DNA of 64,000 nucleotides from Lateolabrax maculatus (lineage: Eukaryota > Chordata > Actinopteri > Acropomatiformes > Lateolabracidae), in the NCBI GenBank assembly GCA_031216445.1, contig CM062212.1, positions 4,629,501-4,693,500 on the forward strand, in the 5' to 3' direction. This document shows, in pieces, positions 13,208 to 25,757 of this stretch (its first letter is position 1; each line of letters begins with the position of its first letter). Under the pieces are notes generated by a model. It did not search any database and was not told where the DNA came from. It was given only the letters and a program-made list of their open reading frames with translations. The position numbers and the translations under genes are program-made.

Positions 13208-13903
13208 GCTGTGTGTATTGGTTTATGTGTGTGTGAAGTAGATGTTCTTACTGGGTGTGATTTAGTGCCTGCGGAGGTAAATTAAATCATTTCTCAAGGC
13301 CTCTCCTGTCAAGTCTGTCACACAGAAAGATAACGCTGTCGATGCAACCTCATCATCACACAAAACACAGTTGGAGCCGGCCGGGGAGGAACTCACTGGT
13401 CTTGGATCAAACTAAACTATTAAATATAATATGTAAATGATTCAGTTTGACCTCGGACAGGATTCATATTTTAAGTTTCTGTTATTCAAAGCAACTCTCT
13501 TGTAAATGTTAAAATTTTCAAAATGTTGTTGTTTGTCAGGTATCCTTGCTAAAACATTCAGTGCCTGCAGGGGCAGACTGAGGCTACCTGAGGGCACCTC
13601 GATTAAAAAGGCCACCAGCGCGCACAAAGTTGTGATGCATCTGAGGTGAAACAGTTCCAAATGCTGGTTATGGGACTGTTTTGTGATTGCTGATTTGTTA
13701 TTTAGTGGAGTTCAGCTTTTCTGCATTCAGTTTACTTTTAAAAATTGGCAAATTTTAACTGAATTTATAGAATATCCACTACGCTGTTAGAATTAAAGTG
13801 CCTCGAGATAAGCAGTTGTTGGCACTGGTGCTAATTCTCCATTCAGGTGCCATTAAACCATTGCACATGAAGAGGACGCAACAAGATGACATTATTCAAA
13901 GAG

Positions 13904-13936
13904 CCATTAGAGGTTTGACTGGCAAACCTCTAATGG
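13904..13936. repeat. perfect inverted repeat (14-bp stem, 5-nt loop)
   Basis: CCATTAGAGGTTTG at 13904-13917 is exactly complementary to CAAACCTCTAATGG at 13923-13936, with the loop ACTGG. Confidence 0.9.
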
Positions 13937-14890
13937 TGGAAAACAATGTAGAAAACATGATGGAAATGTATGTTTGTTTCATGTATTAATGTGAGGAAGG
14001 TTACAGTCTCCTCATCTCTCCACACATCTGATGGTTTTGTCTGGCTCTATTTTTCGTCAGTGGACGTTTAAGTTGTGCTTCATGTACGTCATGATTTATT
14101 TGTTTCCATTGCACTTTGTGGCATTTTGCATTTATCGATACACCAACTTTTCCACATCCGCCAAGCATAAAAACGTTTTTGTTGTTGTAATTTTGGACAT
14201 TTCCATCCAGCTGTTTTTATGCATTCATTTAAAACGCGCATGAAAACAGGTGAACAGAAACGCACCTAATGCAACACATTTGACTGTCACTTTTGGGAAT
14301 TCAGTTTTCTTGTCACTGTACTAACTCATGTTTACAATACGTTCTAACTTGTTAATGGTATCTCTTGTTTATCTGATTTGTAATAACTGAATTTGACAAT
14401 TGCTTCCACTCAAATCTTACTTAAACGCATAGTGAATGCAGAAGAGATATTATAAGACACATACAGGAGTCGAGAGTGAATCATTTCACACATCATTTGG
14501 TTGACTGACTTTGTGATGAGCAAATAAACTAATTTGTGTTGTCATTCACTCTCTGTGTGATCAAGTTCTTACCAAAAACAGTAGTCTACATGAGGCTTTG
14601 TGTTTGAGATGCTGCTGATGTATTTAGTACCATTTAACGGAGAACAGCAAAGCTGAGTAGTGACACCAGCTGTGGTTAGATAGATGGAGCACTGTTGTGC
14701 CATAAATCATACTCTTATTAACCCGTGGGCAAGTGAATGTAAAGTCACATCAGCCTCAGGGGAACCTGCAACACAAGGCTGTTTTCATTTCGGGTGATTC
14801 TTTTAGCCTTCAGTCTACACTCATGGTCGGATTACGTCCTGGATTCACAGCTAAGTTATAGGAAATACACACAGTGCATGTGAGAGGAAG

Positions 14891-15019
14891 TGCATGGACT
14901 GGGCATACATGACCATGCATGGACTGGGCATACATGACCATGCATGGACTGGGCATACATGACCATGCATGGACTGGGCATACATGACCATGCATGGACT
15001 GGGCATACATGACCATGCA
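14891..15019. repeat. 25-bp minisatellite, five perfect copies
   Basis: The unit begins TGCATGGACTGGGCATACAT and ends GACCA. It is repeated at 14891, 14916, 14941, 14966 and 14991 without a single change, and a partial TGCA follows. The unit junctions form the palindrome CCATGCATGG. Confidence 0.97.
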
Positions 15020-15657
15020 GTACTTCTCTATGGAATTTCCCCAGTCAGAACAGTATGATTAATTAATTAATTCATATTTAATACATTCACAATTTTTTGA
15101 CAGATTGTGATGCCACAATACAAGGAGATGTCTACTTTCAACCTTTCCTCACAGGTTACATATCCATGAGTTTTAAGCAGTTTAAGCAAAGAATGATTTT
15201 ACCCTTTAGAATGTTTCATTTTATAACATCTAGAGGTCCAAAGAAATATATAGTATAAGTCTGTGCAATAAGATCATTCAATCATGCCAAATTGTCAATT
15301 TTGTCCACAAAAAGTGAATAGGCAGCCAATAAATTTACAGAGCATATCCATGCTCATGAATTTGACTTTAATTCCCATTTGGTCTAGGACAAATTGCTTG
15401 TACAGTAGGTAAGTTAGAACAGCAAAATGGTTTGTTTCATACTGCAAAATTGTAGTATTTATATCTGTGCATGTAATCCCAGAACACAAAACTGTATATG
15501 TACATTACTGTAAGTGGTAGGCTATAATAAATAAGTCATGTCAAGGGAAACACCTTTACAAAAACTTTTACGTTACCCTTGGAACAGACAACATTTAATT
15601 CTGACATGACAAAGATCTGACCAAAATGTTTCCCGTGATCTGAAAGGCACTAAAACG

Positions 15658-15730
15658 ACTCTGTGTGGGTTTGTCACAATGCGCAACACCTTTCATATTA
15701 AAAACAGTCATTTGACCCATTGTTAAAACA
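15658..15730 (+). repeat. possible fragment of the 55668 repeat family
   Basis: CTCTGTGTGGGTTTGTCACA followed by AACAGTCATTTGACCCATTG resembles the 3' part of the repeat whose longer copy ends near 56090 with TTCTCTGTGGGTTTGTCACT. Confidence 0.4.
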
Positions 15731-16048
15731 AAAATATGAATTTGTGCAGCTTTAAATAAATTAAAGATTAATTTAATTAAAAAAATTTAAATTTACAAGA
15801 TTATTCTAGCATCGTAATACTAAATGTTTCATCAGCGCATGAGTCATACGTACATGTGTAGTGTAAATTAATTCAACTGTTTCTGTCATTGTAAACAAAT
15901 ATAGTCCTGTGTAAGTACTGTAAGGTGTGTTTAGGTTGGTACTGTGCGGTCGGTAGCTGAGCAGCCGCAAACTAACATTTGAACTAGTTGTTACAAGCAG
16001 GTTTGTCTACCTGAGGAATGAGTTTAGCTTGCTTCTTTAATTCCTTTA

Positions 16049-16049
<1 letters not shown>

Positions 16050-16090
<41 letters not shown>

Positions 16091-16254
16091 CTTTTCTACC
16101 TGCCAATATATCACAGCCCCTAGGTAGGAAGATTGATGGCATTAAATTGCTTCTATCCAGGTTTTTTATCAGGATTTACAGGCGTCGCTGTACCTAGAGC
16201 TTTCCAGCACCACTCCCTTCCATAAATCATGCCTTTTCACCTTACCACCACTCT

Positions 16255-16318
<64 letters not shown>
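16050..16318. repeat. two (CA)n microsatellites
   Basis: CA runs at 16050-16086 and 16256-16318; the second has about 31 uninterrupted units. Confidence 0.95.
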
Positions 16319-16320
<2 letters not shown>

Positions 16321-16849
16321 TTGCATCCAAGCACACACAGGTGACACACACATGCACAAGCACCCCGGCGCATATACACACAATTGTACACACACAAAGA
16401 CTTTGGGATATGGCTGTAACAAGATGGATGACCTCCTTGCCGTCTGCTGCCAAAACGAACTTTAAACCACACACATGCGCACACACAAACACAGCAACTC
16501 AGATGGAGCAACACATGTACATTTTGACTCTGTAATGGAAAATGTCAATCTCTGTCGATGGCGGGCCCTGGAAACGCAGTGATTCCTTCCCTTCCACCCA
16601 TCGCTCTCATTATAGGAAAATGTCACCTCATTTCCCAAGTACACGTCGGCTGATTAATTTCTGAAAAGGGGGACGAGAGAGACAGAGATGGTGAGATGGA
16701 GAGAGGTGGCATCTGTCCCTGAGACTGTCGATTGTGTTTCTTTGGGTATATTGGTTTGTGTGGCGTAAAGTGTGTGTGTCCTTAGGATGCAACAAGGTGG
16801 CTGAGCCCGACCCTGTTCCGTTTGTGGAAATATAACCAGTAGGCAATTT

Positions 16850-17520
16850 GAAGGGGGAGTTCCATCCCCATTGTTACCAAAATGACCAAACTGCATCGCC
16901 CTTGTTAACCTGCCATCCCCCCCCTCTCCATGCCCTAGTAGCAGAGAGAGTGCAGTCAATGGAGATGCGTGACAAGCACATTTTGAACTGAAGCTGAAAG
17001 GATGCTGTTTTTCCTGGTGTGAATGCAGAAAGTGTACGGAGGGGGGAGGGGGGGGTGTCCCATGGGGCCATCCCCCCAGTTGAAAATTGCCAGCTGAGTA
17101 TAACCCCAGTGGTGGCAGCAGGCTTAGTATCCCACTCATGCTTCTTCCCAGTGTCATCCTCCAGCTCTCCCTGTGGAATCCCAAGGTGTTCCCAGACCAG
17201 ATGGGATGTATAATCCGACCAGTCTGCCCCGGGGTCTCTTCACAGTTGTATGTGCCCTGGATTACTTCCACAGGAGAACTACCTCAACTGGTTTCTTTTC
17301 AAGGCAAAGATCTTTCCGAATAGCTGATTTCTTCACCCTGTCTCTAAGGGTTAAGGGGCCAGTATGATTCAACAGAAGTGTTTGTCGGATGGTCAAACAG
17401 AATCTGAAACCGCCTTCCCCTCGCACCTTTTTGACTTTGAATTTGGGGGGGCTGTGTCTGACTATTTCTGTAACTTTCCGGCATTGGCAACCCCACATTG
17501 ACACCCACTTCACACAGTGA
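16850..17520. other. intergenic GC-rich block of unknown nature
   Basis: It stands out from the AT-rich surroundings by its GC content, runs of C/G (16917-16925, 17040-17054, 17443-17449) and an unusually long chance-free frame on the minus strand (16654-17271, 205 codons). The translation shows no family I recognise, has a splice-less low-complexity look, and overlaps open frames on the plus strand. It may be a conserved non-coding element or old repeat; I cannot call it a gene. Confidence 0.35.
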
Positions 17521-17645
17521 TTGAACAGTTGAGTAGAGGTGAGAAGGTAAGCTGGGTTTGATCTACCTCCTTAAGCCCTCTTTTTTCATTATATACACAA
17601 CTACTTTTGTCACTTTTTGTGTATACCAATGATGGCAATACTTTT

Positions 17646-17731
17646 AATGCCTTCCAGGAGAGACTGAATGTCTGAATGAAGGCATTCAGTCTCTGACAGA
17701 GAGTGAAAGGCTGATTTTTCTATCAGCCTTT
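17646..17731. repeat. cluster of three perfect short inverted repeats
   Basis: AATGCCTTC (17646-17654) pairs with GAAGGCATT (17678-17686). AGAGACTGAATG (17659-17670) pairs with CATTCAGTCTCT (17683-17694). AAAGGCTGAT (17706-17715) pairs with ATCAGCCTTT (17722-17731). The first two stems overlap at 17683-17686, so they exclude each other. Confidence 0.85.
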
Positions 17732-20180
17732 GAGTGTGATCATTTGGAACAGCTATAAACTGAGACAACCTCTGAAAGAAAATCATTTTAGGCGCATTTA
17801 GCCATGATGCATTCTTTCATTCAAACCCTGACCTCAGGTGACTGTTGCAGTGGAGATTGACTGGAAAATCAAGAGCTTCAGCGTTAGGCAGTTTGGTACA
17901 ATGCCTCCATAACTGCAAATGCTGCAACAATCTGCCAACCACTTTGCACTTGGCTGCAAATATGCAAGAAGTCACAGCACAATGAAGTGAAAAGGACTAC
18001 ATCATCAACAAAAGCACAGATGCCATCTTGAGGTCACCAAAGTGGATGTGCTGTCCTCCTCACATCCACCCAGAGATTGTTCTGAAAAACAAACAAACAA
18101 ACAAACAATTGGTTAAAAACCACGAGTTAAACCACTGGAAGTCACTAAGACTTTCAGCTGCTGTTAGGTTGCTCTTTAAGGTGAGCTAAACTAGGCTAAA
18201 CATGTATCAGAGCTGTCTCTTTTTGGGCGCACATAGATTAAGAAGAAAACAAGGCATGGGAAGCAGGGGATGAAATAAGCAAGAAACAAAAAAGACGATG
18301 TCATATAAATGAGGCAGAGGCAAACAGGAGAGGCAGCGACAAGTGTTTTACAGCTGCTAAATAATTAGAATCAGATACCACAGTGACATTCTCCCTCCCC
18401 GCCTGTCATAAACTGGATAATGCAAACAAATGACCCTCAAATTGAAAACTGTGGGACAACAATGGCGGGTACCCTGATTCATCAGAGTCAGAAAACACAC
18501 ACATAAATAAACACACACACCTTGGGGCACTGAAAAGACACAGTTTACAATCCAAATTATACTGCGATGACAGTCCAATTCTTTTCAATTTAAATACTGA
18601 TTAAATTCCCCTGTTGCTTTTTGTTGTCACCCACGATGTATCTAATGTGTGTGTTTATGTGCGTTTGTGTGCACTCAGCACTAAATTGAATATTGAATTA
18701 CTGTACCTTCGATCAAAAATAAAATTCCTGCTGCCTTGTTTTGAATACCAATATTTCATCAGTTTTCCATGCAGGAGTTATTGTAAGCAAGACTGAATAT
18801 AACTTTCATAATTATTATCAGACTAATGCTGCTTTACTGAAGTTAATGATCATCATTTTGAGGTTTAATTGACCATATTGCAGAGTAAAAGAATTTCATA
18901 TATTCCAGAGTACGCAAGTAAGTATGAATGTGTGGATAGCAACTGGAATAATTGCTTGCCTGCTATCATCTCGTAAATCTGAGATTGTTTCCTGTTCAGC
19001 TGTCCAGGGACTACAAATGGGAAATTAAACGAAGGTAGAATACAAATGAAAACAAATGATGTAAAGAAGGGAGTGGGGATAGAGGAGGGGAGGCTGTTCA
19101 CGAAACCCTGACCAAAGACATGGACCCTGTATCTACTGTGATATCAGTTAGCTGGAAAACTTCTAAAGTTCTGGAAATGGAACGTAAGTGGTGTTACCCA
19201 AACCGTTAATTTCTACATACGGTAATTATGCCATGTGTCCTTAAGCAAGTGTCAAAATATACGTCCGCTGCAGCTACGAAATGGCTAATAAATTCCCTAC
19301 AAGGGAATCCTGCATGGGGTTATATTTCAGAAACTTGACGAATGAACGTCACAACTTTACAATATTATATTTCGTAAATTTTCGTATATCACTAAGTAAT
19401 TTTAAAGAAAGTTGCATCAGAAGTTGGGGGTGTGCTTTTGGACCAATGGGACTGTGCATGAAAGAGAGAGGTCAGTGGGAGCAGTGCAATTAAGAAAGAA
19501 AATTGACTATAGAGCTGTATTATTATATGAAAGCTGCAAACCACTCACTTCTTTGGAAAAAAAGGTAGTGCAGAGCGATGGCTCACCCAGCATATCGGGA
19601 ATGAGAGGATGAAAAAAAAAGAAATCTGGAAGATCTTTATTCATTGTGATGGGTTTCAGTCGAGCTGACCGTGACACTTTTCTTTGTTCTGTCATTCCTC
19701 TGCAGCCCTCTCTCTTCCTCTCTTACTTTCTCTATCTGCTCAGTGGTGCAGGAAGTGTACAGTGAAATTGAAACACTGACAAATAACAGAGATTTGAGAT
19801 GAGTTTCCTGTATGTGTGTGTGTGTGTGTGTCAGAGGTGAGGCGTCTGGCTTATTTGCCAGCCCTGTTCCTCCTCCTCCTCTCTCTGTGTGACAGATGGG
19901 AGTGTTACCTGCAATAGATAGTTGCATTTTCTTCTACTTAGCAGGAAATATGCCAAAATAGAGTTTTTTCTGTCAGAGGGCCAGAGCTCAACTGCTTTAC
20001 ACAGACATGCATGCAGACACACACAGTGCAAAGACAGATTTATATTTTCAGTAGTGAATTTCAGTAAAATTTAGTTTAGTTTTGAACATTTGGTTTACTG
20101 TCTATTGACATAATCTTCACTATGAGTAGATCTGTTTGATTTATATACACTTTTTATTTATAAGCTGTATCAGGATATTC

Positions 20181-20206
20181 AATCATAATTGAATACAATT
20201 ATGATT
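20181..20206. repeat. perfect 11-bp inverted repeat
   Basis: AATCATAATTG (20181-20191) pairs with CAATTATGATT (20196-20206) across a 4-nt loop. Confidence 0.85.
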
Positions 20207-23200
20207 TCTTATATTATTGATTTCAACCACTGCCTGGCTCGATTCAGCTGGGCAATAAATATTGTCACCTGAAGGAAAAGACAAAGAGGGTAGACCACTG
20301 AGTTCTAACTGAAAGGATAATAGGCCTGGAAGGATTCTTTATTTTTCTTTCATTGAAAGAACAAAACCATCAGTTCCTTCATACCTTCCCACCCTCTGTG
20401 GTACTCTGCCTCAACCCCATAGGTTTCCAATGAACGAATAAATCTTTAAAATGGGTCTCAAATATATAGTTTAATTAAAAAAAAAAACGAAGTAATCGGC
20501 ACAATTTTGGGGGACTGTTTTCAACAGTTTGCTATTTTCCTGAACTTGAAATGTGCTTTGCCCTTTTGTGTGGTGCCGAGCTCACGGTGCACAGGTGGGA
20601 GGTTCATTCAAAGGAGGCAGCGAAATGCGTGTTTTCAGTAGTGGAAGTGTTTCTGGTAAAATGTTAATGTTGATTTTATCAACAAGAGCAAACAGAATAC
20701 TTGGAGCAAATGCATGTCATCGTTTGCATCTCTGTCCATGCCGTGGTAAATATAACGCGCTGTATTGTAAAAGGGAGTGATTTTGGACACAGCGGCTGAC
20801 ACTATGAGAGCAAGCAGTGAGGTGAGCTGAGTTTCCTCCGGGCACCTGCAGTGAAAGAATATCCAGACAGACATTTTGTCATCACAGGAAAAGCACAGGT
20901 GTTACTAATAACATTAAGTGTCTCAGTGTGACAGTGAGCCAGCATGCACAATACCAGCACCCTGAAACTGAAGCAGCTAAAAGGAATTCAGCCATCGTTC
21001 ATATTATTATTTACACGTGTGCTTCTCCAACTGTGACATGTGAAAAAGGCTTATATCATGCTGGAAAAACACGAGAGCCTGAGTTTTTAATCCCAGAGGT
21101 GACAATTCACCATGTTTGCACACACTGTCCTGACCACCGTAAACTCCATATTTGGGATTTTATTTTTCAACCATTTATACATGCGTCCAGAAACCTCACG
21201 CAAGCAAGCATTCATCTAAGATTTCATCTTGTCTCCACGCCTGTGTGCGCTCTGCTTCACGTTTGAAAAGAGCCAGTCTTCTCTTCAGAGACATTCAAAA
21301 TTGGCACAAGTTCAGTGCTTAATGGAAACATTGACACTGTCAGGAGCTATTACATACAGTGTGTGTGTGCCGGTGCCTATTGAGGAGTCGAAGGCTCTTT
21401 GTAGGCCAGAAAAAGGTAAATGTCACCTTCCCTTTGGGGGTGCTGCTCTCAGACTGTCATTCCACTGAAGAGGGAGTGCTGACAGTGTAACTGTCTGTAA
21501 AGGTTGAAAAGGTAACTGTTCTCTTTGTCTCTCTTTATCTCTTCACCTCTGATTCTGTCTTTCTCGACTTTGTCACCAACCCTCTTAGTCACGCTGACCT
21601 TGTTGGCAATTCACAGCATCTTTAAAGCATTTTGAAGAACAGATTTGCTTCCCTTCAAACCATTAAACCTCACTTTAGACCTACCATGGTTTTGTATAAA
21701 TGTTTACAAGCATGAGGAGAAACAGCTACTGGTCATAAAGTCTTTTTATATGCACCTGAAGGCCACATCAATGAGTAAACAACTGAGAAGAATATTTCTG
21801 TCCACCTCTGGGGCCTCAGCTGCAGATAAAACAATCCGCCCACAAAGCTAGACCAACCCGCCGCACTCTTTGATTATGTAAAGTTTACTTCTAATACAGC
21901 AAGGAAAATTCACCCTTGTGGTTTGAGCAGGCACAGAAAATGAAAGGTGATAACATAGATTTGTAACATTGGATTGAGCCTGAAATCTTTACTAGTTTTC
22001 TCATAGTCTCATGTGAATGAGAATTAAAGAGGGGATTCTTGATGCATGGAAACATAGATGGTGTTTTTCTTTAACTCTAATACCTTAAATGTTGCTGCAG
22101 TCACTTACACCATGTTAAAAATGTGTGATGTGTATTTAACAATATGGGCTCATTCAAATGGCAAGAGACACACATTTTTAAACAGAAATGTACAAAATTA
22201 TAAGGGAATATTTAACCTACATAAACATCAAATACCAATTCAATAATTTACAATGAAGAATCTTTGGTAACACAGTGAATTCATTGTAATTTCCTAATTT
22301 TTTCCAAGAAGTTTCATTGAAAGAACTACACAATTTGGTTAGTATAATTATCTTAATTAGTCTTTTCATCTGTGCACAGCAGGTTAGCTGAACATGCATG
22401 TTTACCCACAGGGAAACAAGAATAAAGTTTCCAATTATGCGCGAATAAAGAATCAATATTTACTTGGGTTTGAATGAAACTTTCCTTTCAAGGAACTTCC
22501 TTTCTTCTCAATAATTAGTACCAAATTACATAGTTATTTATTGGGGAATGACGGACCCATAAAATAAACAGTTCCTAAAGTAAGGCAACACAAACTCAAT
22601 ACAAAAATACACATATTTGGAATACCCGCTTGTTATGAACACACAAAGTTTCATCATCTCTGTATCACAAAATTATGAAACCTTTTCAGCCATTATTTAT
22701 TTATGGTTTGTTAGGTTTGTTATAGACACATTGTCAGACACAGTTTCATCTGCAGCTGCAGAACAGTCAGAACAGACACTAATTTTTCATGTGCAGCTTT
22801 GCCAAATAGCTGACCGTAACTGATACTTTCCCCATCAAATCATTTGACCCATGGACCTGGATTCATGTAACGGCAGCTTGTGACGTTATTTTAATTCAGA
22901 ATTAGAATAAATTTATTGATATGATTTTGGCGAGCAAAATCATCCTTGTAGTACTTAATTGCACATAATTCTAATAATAATATGTAGTACTTGGGTTGGT
23001 ACTTCTGTTGCTCTATTTGATAACGGCACACAGCAGGGCTGGGATATTTATTTCCACTCTGTAAGGAGTGGGAAACTGTATTGATAGGAACTGTCATTGC
23101 GTCACTTTTATCGACCACGTCATCAAAGTCTATTCACGCTTCCTCCACCCTGTGAAATTGTTCAGTCACTCTCAAATTGCGAATGCACCTCGACTGCAGC

Positions 23201-23410
23201 ATTCATAAAACAATAACTCTTCATTTGCAGGTGTGTATGCTTCCATGTCTCACTGAATTTCCTTCAGGTTTATCCCTCTTTGTCTGTTTGTTTGTCTCTT
23301 TCATTGTCCATCCCTCTGTCACTCTCTTAATCATGAGAATGGCAGCCCTGCTGGGTAGAAAGCAATTACAATGTGTGCAGATCATTTCATTTACACTTGT
23401 TCCACATGTG

Positions 23411-23438
23411 CACACACACACACACACACACACACACA
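23411..23438. repeat. (CA)n microsatellite
   Basis: An uninterrupted run of 14 CA units. Confidence 0.95.
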
Positions 23439-25652
23439 GGCCAGTTTCAGTGGTGTTGATTTGTTTTCCTTATTTTAGAATTCAACTTCCTCCCCTCCAG
23501 ATCCCGATCTCATTTCCTGACACTTCCCACAGGGAGCTCTGTTTGACCATAGCGTTGCATGATGCACAGAGGTTTCAGAAACATTTCAGACAGATGAGAT
23601 GTAGAGAAACACAAACCTCAAAGAAACTTCACTTTGTGGGTATTAGAGAAATTTGTCCATCTGTAACCCAACCAGGAATATTTTATATTCCAATGTAATC
23701 CATTTTTAGAATGAGCGCTCCACTGTCCAAGAGTTACAGTATATAATAGATATAAAGGCTAATAGTATGTTAGTTATTTTCTTTATTTCTAGTTTATATC
23801 AGCGATATTTGTTGTTTGTTTTTTTGTATTGAAACTAAACTGATATATATATATATTTAACAGTTATGACCACAATTATATCTAGTTTAGACTTTAGGAA
23901 TATTATTGAGGCGAGTTCACTTAGCAATAATAAAATATTCTTTGGACGCAAAAAAAAAAAGAAAATGCAGTAAGTAGTAGAAGAAGTGGAGAGTTGTCCT
24001 CCGTATGTCTCAAAACACACCTTTATGACCAGATTTTGATGTAAGTCTTAAGGAAAAAAGGCAAGCATAGATCTCACAAAGAAATAATAAAATAAAGCAT
24101 AAATCTGGGATGAGAAAAAGTTAAAAGACCCTCCCTCTAACTTTGAAGAACACAAACATGGTTTTAAACAACTTAAACTTTCTCTGCTGTAAGTAAAATG
24201 TATAATTTTGTTTCTTTCCCTTAATACCTCTAAATGGAATTTGAATATTTTCAATTTAATAAAAACAAACATTTATATCACATTAGACACAGTTGTAGTG
24301 CAAATGTATTATTGCTATACCTCATATCACATTTTTTACCATTCATTTGCTTTCAGAGATGAAGCGGTGCAGAAATGGCAGAAGATGTCTCTCTGGAGGG
24401 ATTATTCTCTTCTATACATCATCATTTTGTCCTGCTGGGACTTTTTTTGCTCTGCGTTCTCTTATAGTTCAGTTTCCATTCAGCCTGCTTTACTGACATG
24501 AAAGTAAAGCGCAATTTTCCCAAAGCATCACTGTAAAAGTCATTCTTTGTCTGTCCATTATGCTGATACTTGTAACCTCGCTCTTGCACAAGTCCTAATA
24601 CCCCTCCTGCTCGGTTAGGTACATCACGGAAGTTGTGAAAGACAAAATATGATTACCATTATCGCTGATTGTTGTGTAACTTCTTGGTTAAATTCAGGAA
24701 AAAGTTTGTGATTATGGTTCAAAGAAAACAGCTATTTACCAACATGAACCATGGAAATGTGATGGCAAGGTGGTCTGATGGACAATTAGACCTACAAAGC
24801 CCAGGACACCATCTCACATTCTGTTACATTTAAGCTTATAAAACACTTTGTTAAAGTCGGGGAAAATAACAATATAATTATATTAACAGTGAATGTTTTC
24901 AAGATAATTTTGGATGTTTTGCATAAAACAAAATGTACAATTCCTACATTCCTACAGATGTATTTGCCAACTGTTGTAATTGTTGTTAGCCTCACCACCA
25001 AACATCCTCTCTAAAGATGATGTCGGACACAACGCAAAAGGAACTTTAGGCATGCGGTGATTGCTTACAAAGTTAATGCAAAGGTGGCTCAAATTTGCTG
25101 TACGCTGCTCAAATTGAAAATTAAACATCTGTGTTTTCTCCAGGGCTGTAGGAGTTTACTTAAAAAATCTTACTTAAAGATACAGTGAAAAGAGGAGGAA
25201 ATTACACAGATGTGTCTACCTAACTAATATCTGTACAGTCAGCGCCGTGGCTGTACAGTCCAGCAGTCAAATTCACACCAATAACGCAAGACGAAAATTC
25301 TGTTGTGTTCTGCCTGAAAACACTGTAACAACATCACACTACGTTGCCATTGCTGCTTATTCGCACATGAAGTCTTTTGTCAGGAAATCGTAGACACAGA
25401 CCATTTTTAGCATCTGAATAAATGACCAATGCTTGTCGTTTGTCTGTTGAGGCCAGTGTCTGCATATCTTCAGTCGCTCCATTTAAAATCCATCTGCCCA
25501 ATCTTCCTTTTCCCCCACTTTTCACTTCCTTCATAATAGGATTCATAGATCCAGACACATGTCCTATTCAATTCGGACAATGGGGGACCCTCAACACCCA
25601 CCAGGAAGAAATACGGACTCTAAAGCAAATCAGACTTTCTGACTCCCTGTCA

Positions 25653-25757
25653 GTGTGTGTGTGTGTGTGTGTGTGTAGACAATTTGTGAGGAATCTCACA
25701 GGGGTGTTCTGAAACCACTGAACACACACACACTGAACACACACACACACACACACA
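25653..25757. repeat. opposed (GT)n and (CA)n microsatellites
   Basis: A GT run at 25653-25677 and CA runs at 25722-25733 and 25737-25757 could pair as an inverted repeat across about 45 nt. Confidence 0.9.

Larger units (their letters stand above)
11461..14890. other. intergenic, no gene seen
   Basis: AT-rich, with a (TG)n at 13172-13204 and a perfect 14-bp hairpin at 13904-13936. No coding exon is seen. Confidence 0.55.
15020..16849. other. intergenic, no gene seen
   Basis: It holds a possible repeat fragment at 15658-15730 and two CA microsatellites (16050-16086, 16256-16318). The open frames across the CA runs encode TH or CV repeats and are artefacts. Confidence 0.6.

Noticed and set aside
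14891..15019. CRISPR-like array
   Set aside because: The units are directly adjacent with no spacers, and the genome is eukaryotic; it is a tandem minisatellite.
16654..17271. 205-codon minus-strand frame as a protein gene
   Set aside because: No recognisable domain, low-complexity Pro/His/Ser-rich translation, and overlapping open frames on the opposite strand in a GC-rich block; no coding evidence.
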